From the NCBI GenBank assembly GCA_030041375.1, contig JASHOA010000073.1, positions 1 through 41,474 of the forward strand: a DNA stretch of 41,474 nucleotides, in the 5' to 3' direction. Position 1 is the first letter of the stretch, and every line of letters starts with the position of its first letter. A program made the translations under genes and the position numbers. Below, in pieces: positions 1 through 8,775 of the stretch. The DNA comes from Acetobacteraceae bacterium. GTDB lineage: Bacteria > Pseudomonadota > Alphaproteobacteria > Acetobacterales > Acetobacteraceae. Under the pieces are notes generated by a model that made no database searches, was not told the DNA's origin, and saw only the letters and a list, made by a program, of their open reading frames with translations.

Positions 1-2
1 GC

Positions 3-65
3 GACTTCCTGCTGAACCTGATCGCCTACAATCTGGTTCGTTTGCCGAAGTTGATGGCCGCGTAG
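3..65 (+). CDS. IS5-family-like transposase, C-terminal 20 residues (partial)
   Basis: Reading from base 3 gives DFLLNLIAYNLVRLPKLMAA and then a TAG stop. The 'NLIAYNLVRLPKL' pattern is the characteristic end of many IS5-group DDE transposases. No catalytic residue falls inside the window, so activity cannot be judged. It is the only mobile gene on the left side and marks the outer edge of the accessory patch that precedes parC. Confidence 0.6.
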   Translation, partial: DFLLNLIAYNLVRLPKLMAA

Positions 66-165
66 GAGGAGTCTGTCCAAAATAGTGAAAATTTCCAGTA
101 TCGCGTCGCTCCAAGCGGCGATCACCCGCAAATCCGGCGCGAACACCCCTCAAAACCAAGCGCAG

Positions 166-187
166 ACGGGCGAATCCGCCCGTTTTT
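166..187 (+). terminator. Rho-independent terminator of the left IS
   Basis: A perfect 7-bp stem (ACGGGCG / CGCCCGT) with a 4-base AATC loop is followed directly by a run of five T. It lies about 100 bases after the transposase stop, on the same strand. Confidence 0.6.
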
Positions 188-207
188 CAGCAAACTGTTA
201 GAGCCGA

Positions 208-483
208 TATCCCCATCGGTCACCTGCCCTGGTTGCGTTGAGTGTTTGCCCCAGCTGGTTTCGGGCGTGAGGTGAGTTTTCGCTTATCATGTGAACTTCA
301 ATGCGAACTCCCGCTCGTCCTGTGGTTCAAAGTGGCATCGGAGGAAGCAGGAATGGGGTGGGCAGTACCACGACACCGGCGGTTACGATGGGTATACGGA
401 GGCTGGTGGCGCCGGCCCATAGCCACGCAAGGAGGGGTTAGCACGGTGCTTTCACTACGGAAGAACTGTACTACCTTACGAGA
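208..483. other. Intergenic stretch without a supported gene
   Basis: The short open frame across 242-487 has no recognisable protein character and overlaps the start of the 157-aa gene at 484. The 12-mer CATGTGAACTTC occurs here (289-300) and again inside that gene (539-550), which may be chance. I see no clear promoter or RNA. Confidence 0.4.
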
Positions 484-957
484 ATGACTCCACGAGATTT
501 CCTCAAACTGGTGGTGCGGCCGAACATCGAAGATTTTCATGTGAACTTCGCTGATCTCCGGCACGCTCACAACGCGGTCAGCGCCGTCGACGCTCTGGCC
601 GCGCACATCTATGTTTGGGCCAAGGCCAATACGCCCTCTGCGATCATGGTCGCATGCAATGACTCTCATTATCGAGGCCTTCTCGCGCAACGGGACGGTG
701 CCTTCGCTTTGCTGCGCGATGTCGCTAAGGCACAGAAGCATGTGCATCTGACCCAGCACAATCCCCAGATCACCTGCACGGATCAGATCACCGCGCGGCC
801 GATCGTTTGGGGCGAAGGGCCTTATGGTGCCGGCCGGTATGGCGGGGTCGAGCAGGTGGTGGTCGACATCGCCTCCGGAGATTTCGCCTATCTCGAAAAC
901 GTCGTTGACCAGGCAGTTGCCTTTCTTGAAGCCGAGATGACCGCGCTCGGTGTCTGA
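484..957 (+). CDS. Conserved-looking hypothetical protein (157 aa)
   Basis: I do not recognise this protein. It is a soluble-looking polypeptide of 157 residues with no signal peptide or membrane segment, several His residues (for example in the VHLTQHNPQ stretch near residue 90), and a GEGPYGAGRYGG glycine-rich turn around residues 110-121. The ATG at 484 has only a weak ribosome-binding site (ACGAGA). It sits between an IS remnant and a convergent amidoligase-like gene whose stop is 86 bases away. A functional link to that gene is possible but unsupported. The even composition and clean length suggest a real gene; function unknown. Confidence 0.6.
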   Translation: MTPRDFLKLVVRPNIEDFHVNFADLRHAHNAVSAVDALAAHIYVWAKANTPSAIMVACNDSHYRGLLAQRDGAFALLRDVAKAQKHVHLTQHNPQITCTDQITARPIVWGEGPYGAGRYGGVEQVVVDIASGDFAYLENVVDQAVAFLEAEMTALGV

Positions 958-1042
958 CGCTGTGGAACGGCCACTTCCTGCTGTTTCGTGCCCAAAGCAG
1001 ACATCCGCCAGGCACTCCTGCTGTTGGCGAAACATCGGAACT

Positions 1043-2260
1043 TTACTGACGCCGCCTCTCTTTGTTGGCGGCACGAACAACGGAGAGTTGGTGGTTGCTT
1101 GAAAAGGTCGAATCCGATTTCAATCGGGTGGCTAAGCGCGATACGGCTTGCCGAAACCCTTTATTCGGGCTTGATTCACGCCGAACGCCAAGATTGCGCA
1201 ATTCGCTTAGATCGAGTGCAAGGAGTGCGACTGCCTCCGCAATGTCAGGCAACCAAATTTCCTGGATTGATGCGATGTAATCATGTTTCTTGGGACCGTG
1301 AAGGGATAATTCGACCGGACCATTCGCCACTAACATCCCAATAGGCTCTCCATCGAACAGCACCCTGCCTTCAGCAATGATATCGAGGGGGCCCATTTCC
1401 CATGCAAATCGGTCACGTGTGTCCTCCAGCCATTCGAAAAGAATCAGAAATTTCCGAAGAAAGATGTCCACGAGTTGACTATTTTGGGAGAATCCGATCT
1501 CCATCGCAGCCGGAATCCGGTCGAGTTGCTCGACTAGACTCGGACCATTGAAGAAAGAGAGTGCACTAAAATGTCTAAGTTCCACATAGCCTCGCCCAAG
1601 CTTGGCAAAGTTCGCTGCATAGCGTTTGTTGCGACCAGCCATCACATCGAGAAGGTTTTCTAGACCACTCGATCGCAGAAGATTGCCCTGACGGTCGCAT
1701 TGTAGGTGTCTCAGCAAAGTGACGCCTACAGCATGCCGTTGGAGGCTGGTATATGGGCTGAACAAACGAGAGTTTCGCGATAACAGCAGCAATTCGTCTG
1801 TTCCGGCGACGTACGCAGCAGGGTTGAATCTCTGGTGGTTACCTACATCGACGTTGATGTGCCAGCCACAGTCGGCCGTTGTATCGGAAGGAATGAAATT
1901 AAAATCACCGTCTATCTCGTAAATGGCATCGGTAATTTCCGCCCGGATGGCGTCAGCTTCGTCCAGGGGTAGTGGAGGCGTTAAAAGCTCGACGCCACCG
2001 ACTCGGCTGCTCGGCCAATGGAGCGGGTCTAATCCATATTCGGGAATCACGTGGAAGCCAGGCTTTAAAGGGGTATTGAGGGGAGCGATCCATGCGCGTC
2101 CCGTTAAGTCCCTCAATCTTTTTGCGACAGCACGACAGAAACCAGGGGAGGCCTTATCCATCGCACCGGACTGTTCCATGTCCTCCTCGAAGCGAGGATC
2201 GCCGAGGGCACCGAGAATGACCTCCAGCTCAAATCCCGCGCGCCAAGGTGATTGTTTCAT
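1043..2260 (-). CDS. Putative amidoligase (glutamine-synthetase/GCS-like fold)
   Basis: The 405-residue protein resembles the Amidoligase_2 group of predicted COOH-NH2 ligases. Visible motifs in order are GFELEVI at residues 9-15 (metal/ATP-binding glutamates), GGVELLTPPL near 88-97, CGWHINVDVGN near 131-141 (the conserved Gly-x-His-x-x-Val element), and an Arg-rich RNKRY...GRGYVELRHFS block near 210-235. Enzymes of this fold join an amino group to a carboxylate using ATP. Several known contexts concern peptide tagging or cell-wall/surface modification, but the substrate here is unknown. Typical partners (glutamine amidotransferase, ATP-grasp) are absent. The gene is visibly AT-richer than the adjoining parC block and sits just inside an IS, so recent acquisition is likely. 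The ATG at 2260 is the first Met before the GFELE motif. Confidence 0.7.
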   Translation of the reverse strand: MKQSPWRAGFELEVILGALGDPRFEEDMEQSGAMDKASPGFCRAVAKRLRDLTGRAWIAPLNTPLKPGFHVIPEYGLDPLHWPSSRVGGVELLTPPLPLDEADAIRAEITDAIYEIDGDFNFIPSDTTADCGWHINVDVGNHQRFNPAAYVAGTDELLLLSRNSRLFSPYTSLQRHAVGVTLLRHLQCDRQGNLLRSSGLENLLDVMAGRNKRYAANFAKLGRGYVELRHFSALSFFNGPSLVEQLDRIPAAMEIGFSQNSQLVDIFLRKFLILFEWLEDTRDRFAWEMGPLDIIAEGRVLFDGEPIGMLVANGPVELSLHGPKKHDYIASIQEIWLPDIAEAVALLALDLSELRNLGVRRESSPNKGFRQAVSRLATRLKSDSTFSSNHQLSVVRAANKERRRQ

Positions 2261-2644
2261 GGATAAATGAATAGAATGTTCTTTGAAAGAGTAAATGGGC
2301 GGACCAATTCTATAGTGACCCGGTCCGATATGGGCGCGGAAGCCAGGGACGAGCGGCGCGAATATCCGATTTCAGGATCTTCCGGAGAATCGATCTATGG
2401 CTGAATTGGGCGGACGCTGTCACGGTCCCTAACGCCAACGTCAGCTTTGTGGGGTACTTGCCGGGAAAGCAGACATGTGGCTGTCGGCCAACTTCAGCCG
2501 TTCCGACTCGAACTTTGGAATAGCCGGTCCCGGCGCGGGCTGAGCTCTCGAGGCGAGCCGTCACTTGCTGCGCGGCATACGCAATCCACCCGCGGCGGCA
2601 TCCGCCCCGACCTCAGAACCGCCGCTCGGCGGTCCGCCGCTGCG
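2261..2644. other. Intergenic junction between accessory patch and core block
   Basis: About 380 bases with no convincing gene. It is AT-rich just upstream of the amidoligase start (2261-2330), which probably holds that gene's promoter, and becomes GC-rich near the parC stop. Short inverted repeats exist (for example CGGACC/GGTCCG around 2300-2332) but none has a terminator T-run. Confidence 0.4.
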
Positions 2645-4861
2645 TCAGCCGAGTCCGCCGCTCTTGGGAAAGCCGGTGGGAGGCAGGCGGCCGGACTGGC
2701 CGCGGGTGCCGAGCCAGGGGGTGAGGTTGGTTTCGGTGCGCTGGCGCGAACCCTGGCGCCAGGAAAGACCTTCGGACAGGGGGAAGACCTTGACGCCCAT
2801 AATTCCGCCGTCGCGCGAGCGCTGCAGAATCACGCCGCTGCCGCGCGCCAATTCCGGCAATTCCGGGAGAGGAAACACGAGAAGTTTGCCGTTGCGCCCC
2901 TGCACCGCGACATGATCGCCCTCGGCGGGAACGAGATCGAGGGCCTCTTCGCCCGCCTTGAGATTGAGCACTTGGCGGCCGGTTCGCTTTTCCGCAAGGA
3001 GATCTTCGGCCTTGACCAAAAAGCCGCGCCCTCCTGTTGAGGCCACCAGGAAGTGCGTGCCGGCACGCGCCAGGAACAGCGCAATCACGTCGTCCGCATT
3101 GCCAAGCTCGGCGAGGAGTCTCACGGGCTGGCCGTCGCCGCGGCCGCGCGGCACATCCGCGGCCTTGAGCGTATAGGCGCGGCCGTTGGTGGCGAACAGG
3201 GAAAGCCGGTCAGTCGTTTCGCACGGCAGGAGAATTTTCAGCCGGTCGCCCTCCTTGAAGCGAAGCTCGCCCGGCTCCGCAACCGGTCCCTTGACGGCGC
3301 GAATCCAGCCCTTCTCCGAGAGTATGACGGTGATCGGTTCGCGTTCCACCAGCGCTTCCGTGCTGACCGCGATTTCCGCCGGCGCTGCGGCAATCCGAGT
3401 CCGGCGCGTTCCAAGAGCGCCGGCTGCAAAACGCTGACGCACCTTCTCGATCTCGGTGGCGATCCGCTCCCAGCGTTTGCCTTCGTTCCGCAACAGCGTG
3501 CCGATTTCCCGCTGCTCCTTGGCCAGCTTTCCCCGCTCTTCGCGGATCTGTATCTCCTCCAGGCGCCTGAGGCTTCGCAGGCGCATGTTGAGAATGGCCT
3601 CCGCCTGGATCTCGCTGAGAGAAAAGCGACGCATCAGCGCCGGCGCCGGTTCGTCCTCCTCGCGGATGATGCGGATCACCGCGTCGAGATCGAGGAAGAC
3701 CGCAAGGTAGCCATCGAGAATTTCAAGCCGGCGCTCGATTGCCGCCAGGCGATGCCGGGCCCGCCGCTCGAGCACTTCGTGCCGATGCGCGAGCCAGGCA
3801 CCCAAGAGTTCGCGAAGCCCCATCACGCGCGGCGTCCGCCCGCCGTCCAGCACGTTCATGTTGAGCGCGATGCGGCTTTCCAGCGCGCTGGCACGGAACA
3901 GCGTCTCCATCAGCATCGCGGGCTCGATGGTGCGCGCCCGCGGCTCCAGCACCAGCCGCACCGCCTCCGTGCTTTCGTCGCGCACATCGGCCAGGAGCGG
4001 CAGCTTGCGCTCGGCGAGCAGGGCGGCGATCTGCTCCACCAGCCGCGATTTCGGCACCTGATAGGGGATCTCGCTCACCACGATCTGCCAGGTGCCGTGC
4101 TTGCCGTGCTCGACCTCCCAATGGGCGCGCAACCGGAAACTGCCGCGCCCGCTCTCATAGGCCGCGGCGATCGTTTCCGGATCTTCGGCGAGCACGCCTC
4201 CGGTCGGAAAATCCGGGCCGGGCATCAGGGCGAGCAACTCGGCCGTGCTGGCCTGCGAATGACGGATCAGACGGATCGCCGCCTGGCAGACCTCGGCGGC
4301 ATTGTGCGGCGGGATGGCACTCGCCATGCCGACCGCGATTCCCGCCGCGCCGTTGGCGAGCAGATTGGGAAAAGCCGCCGGCAGCACGACGGGTTCCTGC
4401 TCTTCCCCATCGTAGGTTGGCCGGAAATCGACGGCATCCTCCTCGATCCCATCGAGCAGCAGTTCCGCCACCATTGTCAGGCGCGCCTCGGTATAACGCA
4501 TGGCGGCGGCGTTATCGCCGTCGATATTGCCGAAATTTCCCTGCCCTTCGATCAGCGGGTAGCGCTGCGCGAATTCCTGTGCGAGCCGCACCAGCGCGTC
4601 GTAAACGGCCACGTCCCCGTGGGGGTGGAATTTGCCGATCACGTCGCCGACGACGCGCGCGCACTTCTTGAAGCCTGCCGCCGGGTCGAGACGAAGCTGG
4701 CGCATTGCGTAGATCAGGCGCCGATGCACCGGCTTCAGTCCGTCCCGCACATCGGGCAGGCTGCGCGCCATGATGGTGGAAAGCGCATAGGCGAGATAGC
4801 GCTCGGAGAGCGCCTCGCCGAGGCGTGTCTCCTCGATTCGTCCGCTCAGGGAGTCTGGCAT
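2645..4861 (-). CDS. parC: DNA topoisomerase IV subunit A
   Basis: ParC is the DNA-cleaving subunit that, with ParE, decatenates daughter chromosomes. The 738 residues match the usual alphaproteobacterial length. The N-terminus has [24 protein letters not shown], typical of GyrA/ParC. The catalytic tyrosine is Y123 in [11 protein letters not shown]. The C-terminus is the short ParC-type beta-pinwheel, ending in [15 protein letters not shown]. At the quinolone-contact site the sequence reads [11 protein letters not shown], so the position equivalent to GyrA Ser83 is Val84 while the acidic residue is kept as Asp88. The ATG at 4861 overlaps the recO stop by 16 bases, so parC is probably the last gene of the rnc-era-recO-parC transcript. 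Confidence 0.95.
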   Translation of the reverse strand: MPDSLSGRIEETRLGEALSERYLAYALSTIMARSLPDVRDGLKPVHRRLIYAMRQLRLDPAAGFKKCARVVGDVIGKFHPHGDVAVYDALVRLAQEFAQRYPLIEGQGNFGNIDGDNAAAMRYTEARLTMVAELLLDGIEEDAVDFRPTYDGEEQEPVVLPAAFPNLLANGAAGIAVGMASAIPPHNAAEVCQAAIRLIRHSQASTAELLALMPGPDFPTGGVLAEDPETIAAAYESGRGSFRLRAHWEVEHGKHGTWQIVVSEIPYQVPKSRLVEQIAALLAERKLPLLADVRDESTEAVRLVLEPRARTIEPAMLMETLFRASALESRIALNMNVLDGGRTPRVMGLRELLGAWLAHRHEVLERRARHRLAAIERRLEILDGYLAVFLDLDAVIRIIREEDEPAPALMRRFSLSEIQAEAILNMRLRSLRRLEEIQIREERGKLAKEQREIGTLLRNEGKRWERIATEIEKVRQRFAAGALGTRRTRIAAAPAEIAVSTEALVEREPITVILSEKGWIRAVKGPVAEPGELRFKEGDRLKILLPCETTDRLSLFATNGRAYTLKAADVPRGRGDGQPVRLLAELGNADDVIALFLARAGTHFLVASTGGRGFLVKAEDLLAEKRTGRQVLNLKAGEEALDLVPAEGDHVAVQGRNGKLLVFPLPELPELARGSGVILQRSRDGGIMGVKVFPLSEGLSWRQGSRQRTETNLTPWLGTRGQSGRLPPTGFPKSGGLG

Positions 4862-5601
4862 GTGTGTTCCGTTTCAGATGCCATCGCTGCCACGCGGTCA
4901 TAAAGAAGCAGGCGTGCCTGCGGAAGCGGCTTGTGTTTGAGAGCGAAGACGTTGCGCGCCAGGAAATACCCGCTCAGCTTCAGCCCGTCGCACCAATCGT
5001 TGGCACTCGACGCGGCCGGACCGAGCAGGAACTGCGGCAGTTTCAAGAGCCTCTCGCGCCATGGCCCGGCGGCGTCCAGGCTGACCGCGCGCCCGGTGCG
5101 CGGGGAGACGAAGAAGAGTCGCTCGGTGCTGCCACTCACCGCGCAGCGCGAAAGATCGAGCCCGTAGCCGAGTGCTGCGAGCAGCGCGATTTCCCAGCGC
5201 ACGTATTCCGCCAAAGCTGCCGGCCCTTCGGCCAGATGCCCGATCAGGTCGAGGAGGTCGGCAAACACCTCCCGATGCGCTTCATGTTCGGGCAGGGCTC
5301 CCTCGACGAGGGCGAGCGCCGCATTCAGCATGGCAAGCTGCAAGCCATCCGCCATTGCCAATGCCGCCGTCGGATGGATCATCTCCGCAGAGAGGCTGCC
5401 AAGTTGCTCGGCAAGCCGCCCGACCCAGCGCGCGGAAACGAGATTGCCGCGCTGCCAGAGCGCCGCGCCCCGCCGGCTGCCGCCCCCGCGCGCCAAGCCC
5501 CGGCACATCCCCTGCTCGGCGCCGAACACGGTCGCAACCACGTCGCCTTCGCCGAACGGCCTGGTCCCGAGCACGACGACCGGCGCCGACCACTCCATCA
5601 T
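4846..5601 (-). CDS. recO: DNA repair protein RecO
   Basis: RecO works in the RecFOR pathway, displacing SSB and helping load RecA on gapped DNA. The 251-residue protein has the N-terminal OB-fold ([24 protein letters not shown], residues 4-27) and the helical region with [20 protein letters not shown] near residues 130-150, both characteristic of RecO. It lies in the standard era-recO order. Two adjacent ATG codons (5601 and 5598) follow directly after the era stop, so either may be used. No zinc-finger cysteine cluster is evident, which is common in alphaproteobacterial RecO. Confidence 0.93.
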   Translation of the reverse strand: MMEWSAPVVVLGTRPFGEGDVVATVFGAEQGMCRGLARGGGSRRGAALWQRGNLVSARWVGRLAEQLGSLSAEMIHPTAALAMADGLQLAMLNAALALVEGALPEHEAHREVFADLLDLIGHLAEGPAALAEYVRWEIALLAALGYGLDLSRCAVSGSTERLFFVSPRTGRAVSLDAAGPWRERLLKLPQFLLGPAASSANDWCDGLKLSGYFLARNVFALKHKPLPQARLLLYDRVAAMASETEHTCQTP

Positions 5602-6525
5602 TCAGGTCTCTTTCCTCTGCTGCGGCTCTGTAAGACCGAGCGCAGCAAGGTGTCTCCGATCCTCATCCCAGCCCGCGCTCTCCTCGACCCGGAGGACGAG
5701 ATGCACCGTCCGGCCGAGCGCCTCGCCGAGCACGGCCCGGGCGCGCGTCCCGATCATCCGGATGCGGCGTCCGCCGGCGCCGATCAGGATCGCCTTCTGG
5801 CCTGGCCGCGCCACTTTGATCACGCCTCCGACCCGCACCGAGCCGTCCTTCCGTTCTTCCCACGACTCGGTCTCGACCGTCGCATCATACGGCACTTCGT
5901 CGCCGCTCTGCAGGAAGACCTGCTCGCGAACGATCTCGGCCGCCAGCCACCGCTCGGAAAGATCGCTGATCTGCTCGGGTGGATAGAGATGCGGGCCCTC
6001 GGGCATCGCGCCGGCAAGGGCGAGCGAGAGATCGGCTGCGCCGTCGCCAGACGCGGCACTGACCATGAATGTCTTCGTGAACGGAAAGGTGGCATGGAGT
6101 TCCGCCGCCAACGGCAGCAACAGCGGCTTTGCCACGAGATCGATCTTGTTGAGTAGAAGCCACGCGGGTCGCGTCATCCGGGCCAGCCGCTCGGCGATCC
6201 CCGAGACCTCCGGGCTCAGCCCGCCTTTGGCGTCCACGACGAACAGGATCACGTCCGCCTCTGCCGCGCCTCGCCAGGCGGCAGCCAGCATCGCCCGATC
6301 GAGCGCCCGGCGCGGGGCGAAGATGCCGGGCAAGTCCAGGAGCACGATCTCCGTCCGATCGCCGTCGGGGTTTGCCGCAACGACGACACCCTTGATGCTG
6401 AGCCGCGTCGTCTGCGCTTTCGGTGTCGCGATCGAGAGCCTTTCTCCAACCAGCCGATTGAAGAGAGTCGATTTGCCGGCGTTCGTGGCGCCGATCAGGG
6501 CGGCCAGCCCTGAGCGCGTTGCCAT
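5602..6525 (-). CDS. era: GTPase Era
   Basis: Era is an essential Ras-like GTPase that binds 16S rRNA during 30S subunit maturation. The 307-residue protein has the G1 loop GATNAGKST (residues 12-20), switch-region TTRLSIKG, G3 in LLDLPGIF, and G4 NKIDL. The C-terminal KH RNA-binding domain is marked by GQKAILIGAGGRRIRMIG and RVEESAGWDEDRRHL. The frame is open well upstream, but ATG 6525 is chosen because the G domain begins right after it and because it overlaps the rnc stop as TGATG, a translational-coupling arrangement. recO follows with no gap. Confidence 0.95.
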   Translation of the reverse strand: MATRSGLAALIGATNAGKSTLFNRLVGERLSIATPKAQTTRLSIKGVVVAANPDGDRTEIVLLDLPGIFAPRRALDRAMLAAAWRGAAEADVILFVVDAKGGLSPEVSGIAERLARMTRPAWLLLNKIDLVAKPLLLPLAAELHATFPFTKTFMVSAASGDGAADLSLALAGAMPEGPHLYPPEQISDLSERWLAAEIVREQVFLQSGDEVPYDATVETESWEERKDGSVRVGGVIKVARPGQKAILIGAGGRRIRMIGTRARAVLGEALGRTVHLVLRVEESAGWDEDRRHLAALGLTEPQQRKET

Positions 6526-7211
6526 CACCGGATGCGGGAGAGCAGCTCGGTAGCCGCCAGCCGCTCGGCTTCGCGCTTTGTGCCGGCCTGCCCGGTGGCC
6601 GTCTCTCCTTCCACCGTCACACGCATCACGAACTGCGGTGCATGCGGCGGCCCGATCCGCTCGACCAGCGCATAGCGAGGCAGATCGGGGCCGCGCGCCT
6701 GAGCCCACTCCTGCAGCGCAAGCTTGGCGTCCTTCGGCGGGTACAGTTGCGCGGCAATTTCGGCCTCGAAGACGCGACGGACGAATTGCCGCGCCGGCTC
6801 GATCCCTCCATCGAGGAAAAGCGCGCCAATCACCGCTTCCAGCGCGTCGGCGAGCACGGTTGCCCGACGCTTCACTCCGTCTTTCGCCTCGTTCGGCGCT
6901 ACATCCAGCACACCGGCCAGGCCCTCCGCGTCGGCGATGCGCGCCAGAACCGGCCGGGAAACCAAGGCCGCGAGCCGTGCCCCGAGCGCTCCCTCTTGCT
7001 CTGCCGGAAACCGCTCGGCCAGCCATTCGGCGATCAGAAGTCCGAGCACACGGTCGCCCACGAACTCCAGCCGCTCGTTCGACCGCCCGTGCTGCGCAGC
7101 CGAACGATGGGTCAGCGCCTCGCGCAGAATTTCCTGGTTGGCAAAGCGATGGCCCAGCAAGAGTTCCGCCGTTCCGGACGTCGGCACTGCCGGCGCATCC
7201 GTCCGTTTCAT
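6525..7211 (-). CDS. rnc: Ribonuclease III
   Basis: RNase III cleaves double-stranded RNA in rRNA and mRNA processing. The signature NERLEFVGDRVLGLLIAEW carries the catalytic acidic residues, and a second acidic cluster is in LADALEAVIGALFLDGG. A C-terminal dsRNA-binding domain runs from about residue 150 (ALQEWAQARG...AEGLAATELL-type pattern). The frame also opens at a TTG four codons earlier (7223). ATG 7211 is preferred because it is a stronger start with a GAG-like site about 7 bases before it. It lies between lepB and era, the usual order, and its stop overlaps the era ATG by one base. Confidence 0.93.
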   Translation of the reverse strand: MKRTDAPAVPTSGTAELLLGHRFANQEILREALTHRSAAQHGRSNERLEFVGDRVLGLLIAEWLAERFPAEQEGALGARLAALVSRPVLARIADAEGLAGVLDVAPNEAKDGVKRRATVLADALEAVIGALFLDGGIEPARQFVRRVFEAEIAAQLYPPKDAKLALQEWAQARGPDLPRYALVERIGPPHAPQFVMRVTVEGETATGQAGTKREAERLAATELLSRIR

Positions 7212-7297
7212 GGCAGCTCGCAACGTGGCGATGGCGGGGCTAGTGACGAACTTTCTTCGCTGAGGGACTCGCCCTCAGCCTTGCCCCTCACCGGGAC

Positions 7298-7325
7298 CCC
7301 GGCAAAGTCCTGGGACTTTGCCGGG
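7298..7325. repeat. Intergenic palindrome (13-bp perfect stem)
   Basis: Between rnc and lepB, CCCGGCAAAGTCC and its exact complement are separated by only TG. GC-rich arms extend on both sides (CCCTCACCGGGA ... GCCCGGCCCAGGGGG). The overall 'CCCCTCACC ... GGGGGAGAGGG' design resembles short dispersed intergenic palindromes of GC-rich proteobacteria. It could act as an attenuator between lepB and rnc transcripts; there is no T-run. Confidence 0.6.
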
Positions 7326-7456
7326 AGCCCGGCCCAGGGGGAGAGGGAAATTCGGCCGGTGGCGCCCGGAGGCATGTGTGACTGATGCGCGATTCCGCGT
7401 ACTAGTGTGCCGACTCCAACGCTTGATACCGTCGGATGCACTCTAGCAGTCGGCAC

Positions 7457-7534
7457 ACACCTCTTTATTTTCAGTGGCCTGCTGATCCCCTTTCGTTTGC
7501 TGCCGCCGGCAGTAAACGAAAGGGGGCAGGACAC
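7457..7534 (-). repeat. Structured hairpin element, copy 1 (directly after lepB stop)
   Basis: Read on the minus strand it begins GTGTCCTGCCCCC, contains a long hairpin, then GGGGATCAGCAGG and CACTGAAAATAAAG. The apical stem pairs CCTTTCGTTT with AAACGAAAGG around a CTGCCGCCGGCAG inner hairpin. The outer CCTGC/GCAGG and CCCC/GGGG pair around a bulged TGAT. A second copy lies at 14179-14257 with the same flanks but different apical sequence. The element starts at the lepB stop codon. It could be a terminator, a small mobile repeat or a structured RNA. Confidence 0.65.
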
Positions 7535-8289
7535 TAATCGATCGTCGTGAACAGCCTGCCCCAGCGGATCTCGAACGGCCATTCCCAGAATTCCCACCAC
7601 GGCGCAGTGGCGTCGATCGAGAAGAAGATGAACCCGGCTCTGCCGATCAGGTTTTCGAGCGGGATGTAGCCGACCGCACTGAGCACACGGCTGTCTTCGC
7701 TGTCGTCGCGATTGTCGCCCATGGCGAAAACAAAACCCTGTGGCACCTTGTAGATGCCGGTATTGGACAGCGGCCCATCGTTCGATTCCTGGAGAATCGA
7801 ATGGCTCACCCCGCTCGGCAGGGTCTCGATGTAGCGTCGCATGACGATCGGCGGCCCTTGCCCGGTCATCGTGAAGGTGCCGTCGCGCTGCCGCGGCACC
7901 TCCTTCCCATTGATGAAGAGCCGGCTGTGGATCACCTGGATCGTATCGCCCGGCAGGCCGATGATGCGCTTGATATAGTCGATCGACGGATCGCGCGGCA
8001 GCGCGAACACGGCGACATCGCCGCGCCTGGGCAGAGAACCGAAGATGCGCCCTTCGAACAGTGGCGGGGAGAACGGCAGGGAGTAGCGCGAGAAACCGTA
8101 GCTGTATTTTTCGACGAACAGGTAATCGCCGACCAGAAGTGTGGGAATCATGCTGCCGGAGGGGATGTTGAACGGCTCCAGAAGCACGGTCCGGATGCCG
8201 ATCGCAATCAAGGCGGCATAGATAAGCGTCTTCACATTGTCGAGCAAACCCCCGGGTCTGCTCTTGCTTTTCGCCTTGGTTGAGGCCAT
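7534..8289 (-). CDS. lepB: Signal peptidase I
   Basis: LepB is the membrane-anchored serine peptidase that removes signal peptides from exported proteins. With the ATG at 8289 the protein has 251 residues. One N-terminal membrane segment lies around residues 18-36. The catalytic serine is S46 in NIPSGSMIPTLLVGD, and the general-base lysine is K107 in IDYIKRIIGLPGD. The later box MGDNRDDSEDSR is also intact. A TTG at 8307 would add six residues (MGQLQA) and cannot be excluded. It lies between acpS and rnc, the usual alphaproteobacterial order. Confidence 0.95.
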   Translation of the reverse strand: MASTKAKSKSRPGGLLDNVKTLIYAALIAIGIRTVLLEPFNIPSGSMIPTLLVGDYLFVEKYSYGFSRYSLPFSPPLFEGRIFGSLPRRGDVAVFALPRDPSIDYIKRIIGLPGDTIQVIHSRLFINGKEVPRQRDGTFTMTGQGPPIVMRRYIETLPSGVSHSILQESNDGPLSNTGIYKVPQGFVFAMGDNRDDSEDSRVLSAVGYIPLENLIGRAGFIFFSIDATAPWWEFWEWPFEIRWGRLFTTID

Positions 8290-8349
8290 CGCCTGAAGCT
8301 GTCCCAAACCCGAGATCGGGCGGGATCAAGCCTATCCGACCCTCGCCTG

Positions 8350-8766
8350 TCAAGCGAGCGGACCTGCGGGAACCGCGGAAATCACGACGATCGCGAAGGC
8401 ATAGGGATAATCATCGGTGAGCGACAGTGCGATCTCTGCACGCATGCCCTTGGGCGTGATCTCGGCCAGCCTTGCCGCCGCTCCGCCGGTCATCGCGAGC
8501 GTCGGCTGCCCGCCCGGCCGGTTGACGACCCCGAGGTCCGACATGAACACGCCGCGGCGGAAGCCGGTGCCGAGCGCCTTCGCCGCCGCCTCCTTGGCGG
8601 CGAACCGGCGCGCATAGGTCGGCGCCTGCAGCGCCGCGCCGCGCCGGGCCGCGCGCGCCCGCTCGGCCGCGGTAAAGACACGCCCGAGGAATCGCTCGCC
8701 GTAACGGGCCATCACCTCCTCGATGCGACGGATGTCGCAGATGTCCGATCCGATGCCGAGAATCAA
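8350..8766 (-). CDS. acpS: Holo-[acyl-carrier-protein] synthase
   Basis: AcpS transfers 4'-phosphopantetheine from CoA to apo-ACP for fatty-acid synthesis. The 138-residue protein has the family signatures [15 protein letters not shown] at the N-terminus (metal-binding Asp) and [18 protein letters not shown] near residues 50-67 (catalytic KEA motif). The start codon is TTG at 8766, chosen because IGSDI follows at once and a GAGG ribosome-binding site sits about 7 bases upstream, embedded in the rsh stop (TGAGG). The 9-base gap to rsh suggests coupled translation. Confidence 0.93.
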   Translation of the reverse strand: MILGIGSDICDIRRIEEVMARYGERFLGRVFTAAERARAARRGAALQAPTYARRFAAKEAAAKALGTGFRRGVFMSDLGVVNRPGGQPTLAMTGGAAARLAEITPKGMRAEIALSLTDDYPYAFAIVVISAVPAGPLA

Positions 8767-8775
8767 GCCGCCGCC

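Larger units (their letters stand above)
1..207 (+). mobile_element. 3' end of an IS5-family-like insertion sequence (continues off the left edge)
   Basis: The window opens inside a transposase C-terminus (3-65), followed by about 140 bases of non-coding IS tail. The tail carries a terminator hairpin (166-187) and ends in a stretch around 185-207 that looks like the right terminal repeat of this IS group. The exact outer boundary cannot be fixed because the left end lies outside the window. The family is assigned from the residue pattern of the transposase tail only. Confidence 0.55.

Noticed and set aside
2300-2332. Terminator for the amidoligase or parC region
   Set aside because: Only a 6-bp imperfect arm pair and no T-run; orientation does not fit either gene end.
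3053-4903. Long plus-strand open frame of 616 codons opposite parC
   Set aside because: It is an antisense shadow of a clearly identified gene in GC-rich DNA and has no recognisable protein features.
7487-7525. Simple rho-independent terminator for lepB
   Set aside because: The hairpin is part of the repeated element with outer conserved flanks and has no T-run in the lepB direction, so a plain terminator does not explain it.
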